Source: Enterobacter wuhouensis
GTDB taxonomy: Bacteria; Pseudomonadota; Gammaproteobacteria; Enterobacterales; Enterobacteriaceae
Length of the DNA stretch: 64,000 nucleotides
Assembly (NCBI RefSeq): GCF_004331265.1
Contig: NZ_SJOO01000002.1
Location: forward strand, 1 to 64,000
Direction of reading: 5' to 3'
Shown here: positions 24,173-34,173 of the stretch, piece by piece
Numbering within the stretch: position 1 is the stretch's first letter
Layout: the number at the start of each line of letters is the position of its first letter
The notes under the pieces: model-generated
The model's database searches: none
The model's input: the letters and a program-made list of their open reading frames with translations, nothing else
Told to the model about the DNA's origin: nothing
Translations under genes and position numbers: made by a program

Positions 24173-25129
24173 ATGTCTTCCATCGTCGATACACCTTATT
24201 CACACCTGCCACAACCTAAATCCGGCTGGCAACTGTTCAAAAACCTGGCATTCGGGAAAATCACCCCCGGGCTTGCGTGGCAAAACCCGGCCTATCGACG
24301 CAAGTTTATCCTGCGCTCGCTGGCGACACCGTTCAGTACGGCGCGCCTGCTGGCAAACCTGGCAAAACAGCCCCGCCTGATGCAAATGCTCCAGGTGCAG
24401 CCAGGGCTTCCCTGCCGCCTGCATCGCCCGTGGCTGACCGTGAATATGGATCGCCAGCACGCGCTGGAATCGCTTAACTGGCACTATCAGACGATGAACC
24501 GCACGCTTCCGGCGACCTTGCTAAACGGCTATCTGTCCAAACAGGGGATCGCCCTGCTTACGTTAACCGGTAAAGATGAACGGCAGTTTACCGTTCGCCT
24601 GTGCGCAGACGCGTTCCTGGATAAAGAAGGTGAAGCCACCCTCTCCTTCTGCGACGAACAGAACACGGTGCTGGCGGAAATGACCTTCACGCTGTGCCAG
24701 TTTGAAGGGAAAACCACGCTCTTTATCGGCGGCTTGCAGGGCGCGAAAGCGCATGTTCCCCATGAGCTGATCCAGGGCGCGACCAAAGCGTGCCACGGCC
24801 TGTTCCCGAAACGCCTGCTGGTTGAAGCCGCCATGACGCTCGGCGCGGCGTTCCCGGTTGAGCAGATTGTCGCGGTGAGCAACGCCACGCACATCTACCG
24901 CAGCTGGCGTTACCGCAAGAAAAAAGAGGGCAAACTGCTGGCAGATTACGACAGCTTCTGGCTCTCTATCGGCGGTGAAAAGCAGGACAACGGTAACTTC
25001 GCGCTGCCGCTCACCATGCCGCGCAAACCGATGGAAGAGATTGCGAGCAAAAAACGCTCTGAATATCGCCGTCGCTATGAGCTGCTGGATAGCCTGATTG
25101 CTCAGGCAGCCCGGGCAGCCCGCGGCTAA
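24173..25129 (+). CDS. ybjX: VirK/YbjX family protein (DUF535)
   Basis: Cytoplasmic DUF535 protein of 318 residues related to VirK of Shigella and YbjX/SomA of Salmonella. Family members are tied to PhoPQ-dependent envelope remodelling and resistance to cationic peptides; the biochemical activity is unknown. There is no signal peptide, and the whole protein is one domain ending in a basic helix (EIASKKRSEYRRRYE). A candidate PhoP box lies 49 bp upstream of the ATG. Its end overlaps the convergent ybjD stop by a few bases. Confidence 0.93.
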   Translation: MSSIVDTPYSHLPQPKSGWQLFKNLAFGKITPGLAWQNPAYRRKFILRSLATPFSTARLLANLAKQPRLMQMLQVQPGLPCRLHRPWLTVNMDRQHALESLNWHYQTMNRTLPATLLNGYLSKQGIALLTLTGKDERQFTVRLCADAFLDKEGEATLSFCDEQNTVLAEMTFTLCQFEGKTTLFIGGLQGAKAHVPHELIQGATKACHGLFPKRLLVEAAMTLGAAFPVEQIVAVSNATHIYRSWRYRKKKEGKLLADYDSFWLSIGGEKQDNGNFALPLTMPRKPMEEIASKKRSEYRRRYELLDSLIAQAARAARG

Positions 25130-26784
25130 TCGGCTCTCCCGCGTGCCAGCCAGAGCACGCGGGAGAACATTTTACGCAGCAGCGTGGGCACGGACTCCAC
25201 GCCCCGCCTTCCCGCTTCCGTCGCCACTTCTATCGCTAAATCCGGTTTTGACGAACGATGAATGGCCTTGGCGATGACCCGCCGCATATTCATCGGCACA
25301 TCCACGGGGATCATCGCCACGCGATGAAAGACGTCGTCGAATCCCTGGCGGTACATGAAGTGCTCCATGTCCATCGCGGGCAGAATGGTCAGATGCTCAC
25401 GTTCCTCTTCCCGATCGTTGTTGAGCAAGCCGCGCACGGTCGCGGCATACTTTTTACCGGCCTCATCACCGTCTACCAGCACGTGCCACTCAATGCCCAT
25501 CCTGCGGGCGAACTTGATCAGCGGCTTTAAGCCCGACTGCGCAAACTCGATAACCTTAATCCCTTCCGCATCAAAGTGGTGTCCGCACTGGCGCGCCAGC
25601 TCGTTGATCACCCAGGTTTCGGTCTCTCCCTCCACCAGCAGCCAGCAGCGGGCAAACAGCGACGACGCCCGGTTAAAGCGAATATGAAACGCGATGCGGC
25701 GTCCGTCTTCCGCGCTCAGGCCCCCCGGCCCGAGCCGGAAAGCAGAGACGCGGGACGACTCGCGCACCAGACGACAAACATATTCCACCGGCGTGAGCGA
25801 TAGCAATTCACCTGAATTGGTGGTCGTGATGCGCTGGAGCGGGAGCAAATTAAGCAGATGCCAGGCCACGGAAAGCATAATCGGGTGCAGGCGCGTTTCC
25901 GGGTCCTCCACCAGCAGCAGCGGGCGCGCATCGCGATCCAGCCGAACGGTGCCCTTAGCCTGCAGCAGCGTGGAGAAGAGCCCAAGCAATATCACCCGAT
26001 GGGTGCGCCCTCCTGGCCGGTCGATCATCCGGTTAATGATGTCGAGATAGCGCCAGCTTCGCTGTTCATCGTGAGAGCGGCGGCGCATCAGGCGATGGCG
26101 TGACTGCCCCGTTCCCTGCTCGGAAAAGTAATGTTCCAGCAGCTGTACCATCGCGGAAAGCCCCTGACGGATCTGGCCGTCAGTCAGATTCTGCGGGCGC
26201 GACACCAGTTCCCGTGCAAGAAAATCCAGCTCGCGGGCGGTAACCTCAACATCCGGCATATTGGGCACCGTACCGTTACGAATACGACGCATAAAGCGCG
26301 CATCACGCAGGCGCAGTACGGGCGACAGGCGAATTAAATGCCGGGCCAGGTCGTCAATATCATCCAGCGGGATGGGATTGCCTTTCTCATCAAGGAATTC
26401 GCGCAGGGTGAGTACGCCTTCGTTTTCGGCCATCTCCCCTTCGAGACGATAGAAAATGCGATGATAATCATCATCGCACGGCACCCAGCACGGCGACATT
26501 GGCCGGAAGCGGCGCACGCGATGACGCCCCGGCTCAGACTCCCGGAAGGTAAGAATGATGTGCAGGTGCTTCTCGCGCCCGTTGACGTCGCCCGGCGGAA
26601 ACCAGAAGTCATCATGGACGAAGTGGTACAAATCTTCTTCGGGGGAAAGCAGGAGCGTCAGCGCGTCGAGCAGGCTGGATTTCCCCCACGCGTTTTCCCC
26701 GATCAGGACGTTGTTCTGCTCCAGCTGCAGCGACAGGCGGTTGATACCGCGAAACCCGACAATTTCCACACGTTCGAGAAGCAT
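25126..26784 (-). CDS. ybjD: OLD-family ATP-dependent endonuclease-like protein YbjD
   Basis: 552-residue protein with an SMC/ABC-type N-terminal ATPase (Walker A GENAWGKSS, residues 29-37) and a C-terminal TOPRIM domain. The TOPRIM carries LLVEGETE near residue 390 and VDGDEAGKK near 440, the acidic residues expected for metal-dependent nickase or nuclease activity. The family is called DUF2813/OLD. The K-12 homologue has no firmly established role, and DNA repair or phage defence is possible. It is convergent with ybjX and divergent from aqpZ, as in K-12. Confidence 0.93.
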   Translation of the reverse strand: MLLERVEIVGFRGINRLSLQLEQNNVLIGENAWGKSSLLDALTLLLSPEEDLYHFVHDDFWFPPGDVNGREKHLHIILTFRESEPGRHRVRRFRPMSPCWVPCDDDYHRIFYRLEGEMAENEGVLTLREFLDEKGNPIPLDDIDDLARHLIRLSPVLRLRDARFMRRIRNGTVPNMPDVEVTARELDFLARELVSRPQNLTDGQIRQGLSAMVQLLEHYFSEQGTGQSRHRLMRRRSHDEQRSWRYLDIINRMIDRPGGRTHRVILLGLFSTLLQAKGTVRLDRDARPLLLVEDPETRLHPIMLSVAWHLLNLLPLQRITTTNSGELLSLTPVEYVCRLVRESSRVSAFRLGPGGLSAEDGRRIAFHIRFNRASSLFARCWLLVEGETETWVINELARQCGHHFDAEGIKVIEFAQSGLKPLIKFARRMGIEWHVLVDGDEAGKKYAATVRGLLNNDREEEREHLTILPAMDMEHFMYRQGFDDVFHRVAMIPVDVPMNMRRVIAKAIHRSSKPDLAIEVATEAGRRGVESVPTLLRKMFSRVLWLARGRAD

Positions 26785-27075
26785 ATATCCCCCGCGAGAT
26801 GAGCACTTTTTCCTTTAAGTTATCAGCAGTATAGCGGCAGGATGTGGGGTACGACAGTAGAATATACGACCACCTTATATTTGGACTATGCTCTATTTAC
26901 CTCCTGATTGAACAAGGAATAACATCACATTGCCTTAAATCAAATTAAACGAATTTATTTAAGTGGCGAAGGGATGTTGTTGGTTTCAAAATAATGGCTC
27001 TTTGAGTCGTCATCCCTTTATGGCGATACAGCCCGTGCGCGGGAAAGCGTGCGGAAGTTTATTATTGAGGTGGTT

Positions 27076-27771
27076 ATGTTTAGAAAATTAGCGGCAGAAT
27101 GTTTTGGTACATTCTGGCTGGTGTTTGGCGGCTGCGGTAGCGCAGTACTGGCAGCAGCGTTTCCGGAATTAGGCATTGGTTTCGTCGGCGTCGCGCTGGC
27201 GTTCGGGTTAACGGTCTTAACCATGGCATTCGCGGTAGGACATATTTCCGGCGGTCATTTTAACCCTGCTGTGACGCTGGGCTTATGGGCGGGCGGTCGT
27301 TTCCCGCTGAAAGACGTATTAGGCTATATTATTGCCCAGGTTATTGGCGGCATTATTGCTGCGGCGGTTCTGTACGTGATTGCCAGCGGCAAAGCAGGCT
27401 TTGACGCCGCGGCCAGCGGCTTCGCCTCTAACGGCTTCGGCGAACACTCTCCTGGCGGCTACTCCATGCTGTCTGCCATCGTGATTGAAATTGTGCTGAC
27501 CGCAGGCTTCCTGCTGGTGATCCACGGCGCAACCGACAGGCACGCGCCGGCGGGCTTTGCGCCAATCGCGATTGGTCTGGCGCTGACGCTGATCCACCTG
27601 ATCTCCATTCCGGTAACCAATACCTCCGTCAACCCGGCGCGCAGCACCGCGGTTGCTATCTTCCAGGGCGGCTGGGCGCTTCAGCAGCTGTGGCTGTTCT
27701 GGGTGATGCCCATCATCGGCGGTATTCTGGGCGGCGTGCTCTATCGCACCCTGCTGGAAAAACGCGATTAA
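27076..27771 (+). CDS. aqpZ: Aquaporin Z
   Basis: Inner-membrane water channel. It has six membrane helices plus two half-helices carrying the NPA motifs, both visible (HFNPAVTLG near residue 60 and NTSVNPARS near 184). The selectivity filter Arg lies in the second motif (NPAR). Its 231 residues equal E. coli AqpZ. ATG 27076 ([13 protein letters not shown]) is preferred over an in-frame start at 27049, giving the conserved N-terminus. The 291-bp gap to ybjD is AT-rich with no gene seen. Confidence 0.97.
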   Translation: MFRKLAAECFGTFWLVFGGCGSAVLAAAFPELGIGFVGVALAFGLTVLTMAFAVGHISGGHFNPAVTLGLWAGGRFPLKDVLGYIIAQVIGGIIAAAVLYVIASGKAGFDAAASGFASNGFGEHSPGGYSMLSAIVIEIVLTAGFLLVIHGATDRHAPAGFAPIAIGLALTLIHLISIPVTNTSVNPARSTAVAIFQGGWALQQLWLFWVMPIIGGILGGVLYRTLLEKRD

Positions 27772-27789
27772 TTAAGTGCGGCCTGTAAT

Positions 27790-27865
27790 GTCGGGTGGCG
27801 CTAACGCTTACCCGACCTACGTGAGAGTGCACTTGTAGGCCGGGTAAGGCGTAGCCGCCACCCGG
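27790..27865. repeat. BIME: two inverted REP units
   Basis: Two REP units in opposite orientation lie between aqpZ and lysO, with cores CGGGTGGCG...ACCCGACCTAC and GTAGGCCGGGTAAGGCG...CCACCCGGC. Each folds as a hairpin; the second is followed by eight Ts and could end aqpZ transcription. Confidence 0.85.
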
Positions 27866-27947
27866 CTTTTTTTTGCCGCTTTACTGAACAGCCTTTATTG
27901 GGTAGTGTCTCTGGCGCTTAACAGATACTCACAAGGACCGGCTGTTC

Positions 27948-28847
27948 ATGTTTTCAGGACTCCTCATTATTCTGCTGCCCCTGATCGTGGGCTACCTTAT
28001 CCCGCTGCACCGTGAATCCGCATTGAGGCTCATCAACCGTTTTCTCAGCTGGATTGTCTACGTCATTCTTTTTTTCATGGGGATAAGCCTGGCCTTCCTG
28101 GATAACCTGGCCGCAAATTTATTGTCCATCCTGCATTATTCTGCCGTCACCGTGGCGGTTATTTTGCTCTGCAATATTGCCGCGCTGTTTTGGCTAGAAC
28201 GTACTATTCCGTGGAAAAATACGCACCATCAGGAAAAACTGCCTTCGCGTATTGCGATGGCGCTGGAATCCTTAAAACTGTGCGGCGTTGTGGTACTCGG
28301 CTTTCTTCTTGGACTTACCGGATGGGCATTTTTGCAGCACGCCACGGAAGCCAGCGAATATACCCTGATCTTCCTGCTGTTCTTGATTGGTATTCAGCTG
28401 CGAAATAATGGCATGACGCTAAAACAGATTGTCCTTAATCGTCGGGGAATGATGGTAGCCGTTGTCGTGATCGCCAGTTCGATGGTCGCCGGGATAATAA
28501 ACGCCTTTATTCTCGATTTGCCGTTGAAAACAGGCCTGGCGATGGCGTCCGGGTTTGGCTGGTACTCGCTTTCCGGTATTCTGCTGACCGAATCCTTTGG
28601 CCCGGTGATTGGCAGCGCCGCCTTCTTTAACGATCTGGCGCGCGAGCTGATTGCCATCATGCTGATCCCGGGGCTGGTGCGCCGCAGCCGCTCTACCGCA
28701 CTGGGCCTGTGCGGCGCGACGTCCATGGACTTTACCCTGCCGGTACTGCAACGCTCCGGCGGCCTGGAGATGGTGCCTGCCGCCATCGTACACGGCTTTA
28801 TTCTGAGCCTGCTGGTTCCCGTTCTGATGGCGTTCTTCTCCGCCTGA
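27948..28847 (+). CDS. lysO: L-lysine exporter LysO
   Basis: Inner-membrane lysine exporter (YbjE, DUF340 family) that lowers intracellular lysine and confers thialysine resistance in E. coli. It has 299 residues, almost wholly hydrophobic, with about eight membrane segments. Conserved polar motifs inside the membrane region include GFGWYSLSG and the following FFNDLARE, which carry the acidic residues important in the family. ArgR controls lysO in E. coli, but I did not find a clear ARG box in the 57 bp upstream. Confidence 0.94.
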   Translation: MFSGLLIILLPLIVGYLIPLHRESALRLINRFLSWIVYVILFFMGISLAFLDNLAANLLSILHYSAVTVAVILLCNIAALFWLERTIPWKNTHHQEKLPSRIAMALESLKLCGVVVLGFLLGLTGWAFLQHATEASEYTLIFLLFLIGIQLRNNGMTLKQIVLNRRGMMVAVVVIASSMVAGIINAFILDLPLKTGLAMASGFGWYSLSGILLTESFGPVIGSAAFFNDLARELIAIMLIPGLVRRSRSTALGLCGATSMDFTLPVLQRSGGLEMVPAAIVHGFILSLLVPVLMAFFSA

Positions 28848-28881
28848 TACCCCTCTGGCGGTAGGTTTCCTGCCGCCAAAA

Positions 28882-28895
28882 TTGCGCTAAATCAA
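28882..28895 (+). promoter_or_regulatory. FNR-type site of the hcp-hcr operon
   Basis: TTGCGCTAAATCAA matches TTGAT-N4-ATCAA at 8 of 10 bases. It is centred about 68 bp upstream of the start expected from the -10 CATAAT at 28945-28950, near the -72.5 reported for the E. coli hcp FNR site. Confidence 0.6.
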
Positions 28896-28954
28896 TATCC
28901 CTCTATTTTGTAGAAGAAAGGTCTTTTCACCGTTCTGGCACAGGCATAATCTTA

Positions 28955-28977
28955 AACATGTATATCAAATATAACTT
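28955..28977 (+). promoter_or_regulatory. NsrR operator overlapping the hcp start point
   Basis: An 11-1-11 inverted repeat: left half AACATGTATAT, one C, right half AAATATAACTT. Each half matches the NsrR half-site (AAGATGYATTT and its complement) at 9 of 11 bases. It begins 5 bp after the -10 hexamer CATAAT, a position where bound NsrR would block transcription until nitric oxide removes it. Confidence 0.65.
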
Positions 28978-28991
28978 TAACAGGTGTGATT

Positions 28992-30644
28992 ATGTTTTGT
29001 GTGCAATGTGAACAAACCATCCGTACCCCGGCAGGCAACGGCTGCTCTTACGCACAGGGTATGTGCGGTAAAACCGCAGAAACGTCAGACCTGCAGGATC
29101 TGCTGATTGCCTCCCTGCAGGGTCTCTCCGCATGGGCATTCAAGGCCCGCGAATTCGGCATTGTTGACCACTACGTCGACAGCTTCGCCCCGCGCGCATT
29201 TTTCTCAACGCTGACCAACGTTAACTTCGATTCTCCGCGTATTGTCGGCTACGCCCGCGAGGCCATTGCCCTGCGTGAAGCGCTGAAAGCCCAGTGCCTG
29301 AACGCCGATGCGAACGCACGCGTAGAAAACCCAATGTCAGAGCTGCAGCTGGTGAGCGACGACCTGGGCGACCTGCAGCGTCAGGCGGCAGAATTTACCC
29401 CGAACAAAGACAAAGCGGCGATTGGCGAGAACATTCTCGGCCTGCGCCTGCTGTGCCTGTACGGCCTGAAGGGTGCCGCGGCCTATATGGAACACGCGCA
29501 CGTGCTCGGTCAGTACGACAACGACATCTACGCCCAGTACCACAAAATTATGGCGTGGCTGGGCACATGGCCTTCCGATATGAACGCGCTGCTGGAGTGT
29601 TCAATGGAGATCGGCCAGATGAACTTCCGCGTGATGAGCATTCTGGATGCCGGCGAAACCAGCACCTACGGCCACCCGACGCCAACGCAGGTCAACGTGA
29701 AAGCGACCGAGGGCAAGTGCATCCTGATTTCCGGTCACGATCTGAAAGATCTCTACAACCTGCTGAAGCAGACCGAAGGCACCGGCGTTAACGTCTATAC
29801 CCACGGTGAGATGCTGCCCGCGCACGGCTACCCGGAGCTGCGTAAATTTAAGCATCTGGTCGGTAACTACGGCAGCGGCTGGCAGAACCAGCAGGTTGAA
29901 TTCGCCCGCTTCCCTGGCCCAATCGTGATGACCTCCAACTGCATCATCGACCCAACCGTAGGCGCGTACGATGACCGCATCTGGACCCGCAGCATCGTCG
30001 GCTGGCCGGGCGTGAGCCACCTCGAAGGCGACGATTTCGGTCCGGTTATCGCTCAGGCGCAGCAGATGGCCGGCTTCCCGTACAGCGAAATCGAACACCT
30101 GATCACCGTCGGCTTCGGTCGCGAAACCCTGCTGGGCGCTGCCGATTCCCTGATTGACCTGGTGAGCCGCGAAAAACTGCGCCACATCTTCCTGATTGGC
30201 GGCTGCGACGGCGCGCGCGGCGAGCGTAACTACTTCACCGACTTCGCCACCAGCGTACCGGACGATTGCCTGATCCTGACCCTGGCCTGCGGCAAATACC
30301 GTTTCAACAAGCTGGACTTCGGCAACATCGAAGGGCTGCCGCGTCTGGTGGATGCCGGTCAGTGTAACGACGCTTACTCTGCCATCATTCTGGCCGTCAC
30401 CCTGGCAGAGAAGCTGGGCTGCGGCGTGAACGATCTGCCGCTGTCGCTGGTGCTGTCATGGTTCGAGCAGAAAGCAATTGTCATCCTGCTGACCCTGCTC
30501 TCCCTGGGCGTGACCAACATCGTCACCGGCCCGACCGCGCCAGGCTTCCTGACGCCGGACCTGCTGGCGGTGCTGAACGAGAAATTTGGTCTGCGTTCCG
30601 TGACCAACGTTGAAGACGATATGAAGCAGCTGCTGAGCGCGTAA
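28992..30644 (+). CDS. hcp: Hybrid-cluster protein / nitric oxide reductase
   Basis: High-affinity anaerobic NO reductase and, in E. coli, an S-nitrosylase. The N-terminal Cys set C3-x2-C6-x11-C18-x6-C25 binds the cubane cluster. Downstream Cys and Glu residues (for example [16 protein letters not shown] and [14 protein letters not shown]) form the hybrid 4Fe-2S-2O cluster. Its 550 residues equal the E. coli protein. ATG 28992 (MFCVQCEQT) is used; an upstream GTG at 28986 would add two residues. FNR and NsrR sites precede it and hcr follows 10 bp after the stop. Confidence 0.97.
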   Translation: MFCVQCEQTIRTPAGNGCSYAQGMCGKTAETSDLQDLLIASLQGLSAWAFKAREFGIVDHYVDSFAPRAFFSTLTNVNFDSPRIVGYAREAIALREALKAQCLNADANARVENPMSELQLVSDDLGDLQRQAAEFTPNKDKAAIGENILGLRLLCLYGLKGAAAYMEHAHVLGQYDNDIYAQYHKIMAWLGTWPSDMNALLECSMEIGQMNFRVMSILDAGETSTYGHPTPTQVNVKATEGKCILISGHDLKDLYNLLKQTEGTGVNVYTHGEMLPAHGYPELRKFKHLVGNYGSGWQNQQVEFARFPGPIVMTSNCIIDPTVGAYDDRIWTRSIVGWPGVSHLEGDDFGPVIAQAQQMAGFPYSEIEHLITVGFGRETLLGAADSLIDLVSREKLRHIFLIGGCDGARGERNYFTDFATSVPDDCLILTLACGKYRFNKLDFGNIEGLPRLVDAGQCNDAYSAIILAVTLAEKLGCGVNDLPLSLVLSWFEQKAIVILLTLLSLGVTNIVTGPTAPGFLTPDLLAVLNEKFGLRSVTNVEDDMKQLLSA

Positions 30645-30654
30645 GGAGAGAGTC

Positions 30655-31623
30655 ATGACCATGCCAACCTCACAATGTCCGTGGCGGATGCAGGTTCATC
30701 ACATCCATCAGGAGACGCCGGATGTGTGGACGCTGTCGCTGCTGTGTCACGACTACTATCCGTACCGTGCAGGTCAATATGCGCTGGTCAGCGTCCGCAA
30801 CGCTGCGGACACCCTGCGCGCCTACACGATCTCCTCCACGCCGGGCGTGAGCGAGTACATTACGCTGACCATTCGCCGCATTGATGACGGTGCAGGCTCT
30901 CAGTGGCTGACCCGCGACGTGAAGCGTGGAGACTATATCTGGCTGTCCGACGCGCAGGGTGATTTCACCTGTGACGATAAAGCAGAGGATAAATTCCTGC
31001 TGCTGGCGGCGGGCTGCGGCGTAACGCCGGTGATGTCGATGCGCCGCTGGCTGGCGAAGAACCGTCCGCAGGCTGACGTGCAGGTGATCTTCAGCGTACG
31101 CTCGCCGGAAGACGTTATTTTTGCGGAAGAATGGCGCAATTATCCGGTGACGCTGGTGGCGGAAAACAATGCGACGCACGGTTTTGTGCCCGGCCGCCTT
31201 AGCCGCGAGCTGCTGCAGAGCGTGCCGGATATTGCGAACCGCACCGTGATGACCTGCGGCCCGGCGCCGTACATGGATATCGTCGAGAAAGAAGTGAAGG
31301 CGCTTGGCGTGACCCGCTTCTTCAAAGAGCAGTTCTTCACGCCCGTGGCGGAAGCGGCAACCAGCGGGATTCAGTTCACCAAGCTGCAGCCTGCCCAGAC
31401 CTTCTTTGGCCGCGTGGGCACCACGCTGCTGGAGGCGCTGGAAAGCAATAAGGTTCCGGTGGTGGCAGCCTGTCGCGCCGGCGTGTGCGGCTGCTGTAAG
31501 ACGAAGGTGGTTTCCGGTGAGTATACGGTCACCAGTACCATGACGCTGACCGAGGCTGAAATCGCCGAGGGTTATGTGCTGGCGTGTTCGTGCCATCCGC
31601 AGGGCGACCTCGTCCTTGCATAA
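30655..31623 (+). CDS. hcr: NADH oxidoreductase Hcr, electron donor to Hcp
   Basis: NADH-dependent flavo-iron-sulfur reductase that keeps Hcp reduced. The N-terminal ferredoxin-reductase FAD domain has the RAYTISS flavin motif. The NAD-binding domain has LLAAGCGVTPVMSM and TCGPAPYM. A C-terminal 2Fe-2S ferredoxin domain has CRAGVCGCC and a last Cys in LACSC. Its 322 residues equal the E. coli protein. It is cotranscribed with hcp. Confidence 0.97.
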   Translation: MTMPTSQCPWRMQVHHIHQETPDVWTLSLLCHDYYPYRAGQYALVSVRNAADTLRAYTISSTPGVSEYITLTIRRIDDGAGSQWLTRDVKRGDYIWLSDAQGDFTCDDKAEDKFLLLAAGCGVTPVMSMRRWLAKNRPQADVQVIFSVRSPEDVIFAEEWRNYPVTLVAENNATHGFVPGRLSRELLQSVPDIANRTVMTCGPAPYMDIVEKEVKALGVTRFFKEQFFTPVAEAATSGIQFTKLQPAQTFFGRVGTTLLEALESNKVPVVAACRAGVCGCCKTKVVSGEYTVTSTMTLTEAEIAEGYVLACSCHPQGDLVLA

Positions 31624-31640
31624 GCGTTAAACGTTCGATC

Positions 31641-31706
31641 GTAGGCCCGGTAAGCGTCAGCGCCACCGGGCTTTTTGTCGGGTGGCACTGCGTTTACCCG
31701 ACCTAC
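31641..31706. repeat. BIME: two inverted REP units after hcr
   Basis: GTAGGCCCGGTAAGCG...CCACCGGGC followed by the inverse unit GTCGGGTGGCA...ACCCGACCTAC, separated by a run of five Ts. It sits between the convergent hcr and DoxX genes and may serve as the terminator of both. Confidence 0.85.
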
Positions 31707-31713
31707 AATCACC

Positions 31714-32148
31714 CTACCGCCATGCGGGCGCTTTACCCAGCGCAAACCGCCCTGCCCCTAAAAACGCCACTGCCAGCGCGCCGATAAAGAAGTACACCAG
31801 GCTTTCAATGGCCCATGCGCCCACGGCATCGAGCGCAAAGGTTTTGCCCGTTCCGACCATCAGCCACGCGACAATCATCGTAAACGCCAGCACCAGCGCG
31901 GCCGGGCGCGTAAAGAGCCCGATAACAATCAGGATCGGCGCGACCACTTCGCCAATCAATACGCCATAGGCGATAAACCCCGGCAGTCCCTTTTCCACCA
32001 GCATGCCGCTGATAAATTCCACCCCGCCAAATAACTTATGCAAACCGTGAAACAGCATCAGCCCACCGACGGCAAGTCGTAACAAGAGTTTGCCAAGATC
32101 GTCGCACGTTAGCTTTTCATTAACAGCAATTAACAATGATTTAACCAT
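31714..32148 (-). CDS. DoxX family membrane protein
   Basis: 144-residue inner-membrane protein with four predicted membrane segments and the DoxX motif [19 protein letters not shown] near residues 24-42. DoxX-type proteins have been linked to quinone or redox chemistry and to oxidative-stress membrane complexes, but this one has no assigned role. It has no counterpart here in K-12. It is divergent from poxB across 152 bp, so a shared control region is plausible. Confidence 0.85.
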   Translation of the reverse strand: MVKSLLIAVNEKLTCDDLGKLLLRLAVGGLMLFHGLHKLFGGVEFISGMLVEKGLPGFIAYGVLIGEVVAPILIVIGLFTRPAALVLAFTMIVAWLMVGTGKTFALDAVGAWAIESLVYFFIGALAVAFLGAGRFALGKAPAWR

Positions 32149-32259
32149 TTGAAATGATTCCTGTTTTCACCCGAGGTATCACCAGATTATGCCGAATAAT
32201 TGCGCGTGAAAAGCACCTTTTAATTGGGGGTATTTGGCGGGCAATACGCAGACTTTCTT

Positions 32260-32267
32260 CTAAGCTT
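32260..32267 (+). promoter_or_regulatory. Candidate sigma-S -10 of poxB
   Basis: CTAAGCTT ends 33 bp before the poxB ATG. This agrees with the E. coli poxB start point reported about 27 bp upstream of the coding region and with sigma-S preference for a C at the first position. Dependence on RpoS is established for E. coli and inferred here. Confidence 0.45.
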
Positions 32268-32300
32268 GTAAGCGATATCACAAAAAGGAGAAGGACACCC

Positions 32301-34019
32301 ATGAAACAAACCGTGGCTGCATACATAGCAAAAACCCTCGAACAGGCTGGCGTTAAGCGTATCTGGGGCGTAACCGGCGACTCGCTGAATGGACTGAGCG
32401 ATAGCCTCAATAAGATGAAAACCATCGAGTGGATGCCCACACGCCATGAAGAGGTGGCCGCGTTCGCCGCGGGTGCCGAAGCGCAGCTTACGGGCGAGCT
32501 GGCCGTTTGCGCCGGCTCCTGCGGGCCGGGAAACCTGCATTTAATTAACGGCCTTTTCGACTGCCATCGTAACCACGTGCCGGTGCTGGCCATTGCCGCC
32601 CACATTCCCTCATCCGAAATCGGCAGCGGCTATTTTCAGGAGACGCATCCGCAGGAGCTGTTCCGCGAGTGTAGCCACTACTGCGAGCTGGTTTCATCGC
32701 CAGAGCAGATCCCGCAGGTGCTGGCGATTGCCATGCGCAAAGCCGTGCTGAACCGCGGCGTTTCGGTCGTCGTTATCCCCGGCGACGTCGCGCTCAAGGC
32801 CGCACCTGAAGGGGCCAGCAGCCACTGGTATCACGCCCCGCAGCCCGTCGTGACGCCTGCGGAAGAGGAGCTGAAAAAGCTGGCGCAGCTGCTGCGCTAC
32901 TCCAGCAATATCGCCCTGATGTGCGGCAGCGGCTGCGCGGGGGCACACAAAGAGCTGGTGGAATTTGCGGGCAAGCTAAAAGCGCCGATCGTCCACGCCC
33001 TGCGCGGCAAGGAGCACGTGGAGTACGACAACCCGTACGACGTGGGCATGACCGGCCTGATCGGGTTCTCCAGCGGTTTTCACACCATGATGAATGCCGA
33101 CACGCTGATCCTGCTCGGCACCCAGTTCCCGTACCGTGCCTTCTATCCGTCGGATGCCAAAATCATCCAGATCGACATTAATCCCGGGAGCATCGGCGCG
33201 CACAGTAAAGTGGATATGGCGCTGATCGGCGACATCAAATCCACCCTCGCCGCCCTGCTGCCGCTGCTGGAAGAAAAAACGGACCGCAAGTTCCTTGATA
33301 AGGCGCTGAGCGACTATCGCGACGCGCGCAAGGGGCTGGACGACCTCGCCAAACCGAGCGACAAAGCCATTCACCCGCAGTATCTGGCGCAGCAAATCAG
33401 CCACTTTGCTGACGACGACGCCATCTTCACCTGCGACGTCGGCACGCCAACCGTCTGGGCGGCGCGCTACCTGAAGATGAACGGCAAACGCCGCCTGCTC
33501 GGCTCGTTCAACCACGGCTCGATGGCGAACGCCATGCCGCAGGCGCTGGGCGCGAAAGCCACCGCACCGGAGCGTCAGGTGGTAGCAATGTGCGGCGACG
33601 GCGGCTTCAGCATGCTGATGGGGGATTTCCTGTCGGTCGTGCAGATGAAGCTCCCTCTGAAAATCGTGGTCTTTAACAACAGCGTGCTGGGCTTCGTGGC
33701 GATGGAGATGAAGGCCGGCGGCTACCTCACGGACGGCACCGAGCTGCACGACACCAACTTCGCGCGCATCGCCGAGGCCTGCGGCATCACCGGCATTCGC
33801 GTCGAGAAAGCCTCCGAGGTGGATGAAGCCCTGCAGCGCGCCTTCTCCATTGACGGTCCGGTGCTGGTGGATGTCGTCGTCGCCAAAGAAGAGCTGGCAA
33901 TCCCGCCGCAGATCAAGCTCGAGCAGGCTAAAGGCTTTAGCCTGTATATGCTGCGCGCCATCATCAGCGGGCGCGGCGACGAAGTGATCGAACTGGCAAA
34001 AACCAACTGGCTCAGGTAA
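32301..34019 (+). CDS. poxB: Pyruvate dehydrogenase (ubiquinone) / pyruvate oxidase
   Basis: Peripheral membrane flavoenzyme that decarboxylates pyruvate to acetate and CO2 and passes electrons to ubiquinone; prominent in stationary phase. It has the TPP-enzyme layout: an N-terminal pyrimidine-binding domain with catalytic Glu in [11 protein letters not shown], a central FAD domain, and a C-terminal TPP domain with the [12 protein letters not shown]...NN motif. The C-terminal amphipathic lipid-activation tail is present. Its 572 residues equal E. coli PoxB. ATG 32301, preceded by AAGGAGAAGG, is the clear start; a longer frame from 32154 was rejected. Confidence 0.97.
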   Translation: MKQTVAAYIAKTLEQAGVKRIWGVTGDSLNGLSDSLNKMKTIEWMPTRHEEVAAFAAGAEAQLTGELAVCAGSCGPGNLHLINGLFDCHRNHVPVLAIAAHIPSSEIGSGYFQETHPQELFRECSHYCELVSSPEQIPQVLAIAMRKAVLNRGVSVVVIPGDVALKAAPEGASSHWYHAPQPVVTPAEEELKKLAQLLRYSSNIALMCGSGCAGAHKELVEFAGKLKAPIVHALRGKEHVEYDNPYDVGMTGLIGFSSGFHTMMNADTLILLGTQFPYRAFYPSDAKIIQIDINPGSIGAHSKVDMALIGDIKSTLAALLPLLEEKTDRKFLDKALSDYRDARKGLDDLAKPSDKAIHPQYLAQQISHFADDDAIFTCDVGTPTVWAARYLKMNGKRRLLGSFNHGSMANAMPQALGAKATAPERQVVAMCGDGGFSMLMGDFLSVVQMKLPLKIVVFNNSVLGFVAMEMKAGGYLTDGTELHDTNFARIAEACGITGIRVEKASEVDEALQRAFSIDGPVLVDVVVAKEELAIPPQIKLEQAKGFSLYMLRAIISGRGDEVIELAKTNWLR

Positions 34020-34036
34020 AAATATCCTTTTAAAGT

Positions 34037-34163
34037 CATACGCAAAACCATTCATGTCGCATCAAGGCGGTAAGCCCGAAAATCCCCAGGAGCATAGATA
34101 ACTATGTGACTGTGGTTTGAGGGCTAAGCCAACGCCGAGGCGGCGTGAAGGGTGAAGCGTATA
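34037..34163. repeat. ERIC element (127 bp)
   Basis: Imperfect palindrome of 127 bp, the exact canonical ERIC/IRU length, with ends CATACGC and GCGTATA. The core holds AATCCCCAGGAGCATAGATA and ACTATGTGACTGTGGTTTGA, which match the conserved centre known from ERIC typing primers. It fills most of the poxB-ltaE gap. Its right end abuts the ltaE ribosome binding site (AAGGA), so it is probably transcribed in the ltaE leader. Confidence 0.9.
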
Positions 34164-34173
34164 AGGATATGAC

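Noticed and set aside
32154..32300. Upstream in-frame extension of PoxB
   Set aside because: ATG 32301 has a strong AAGGAG site and matches the family length; the upstream codons cover the divergent promoter region.
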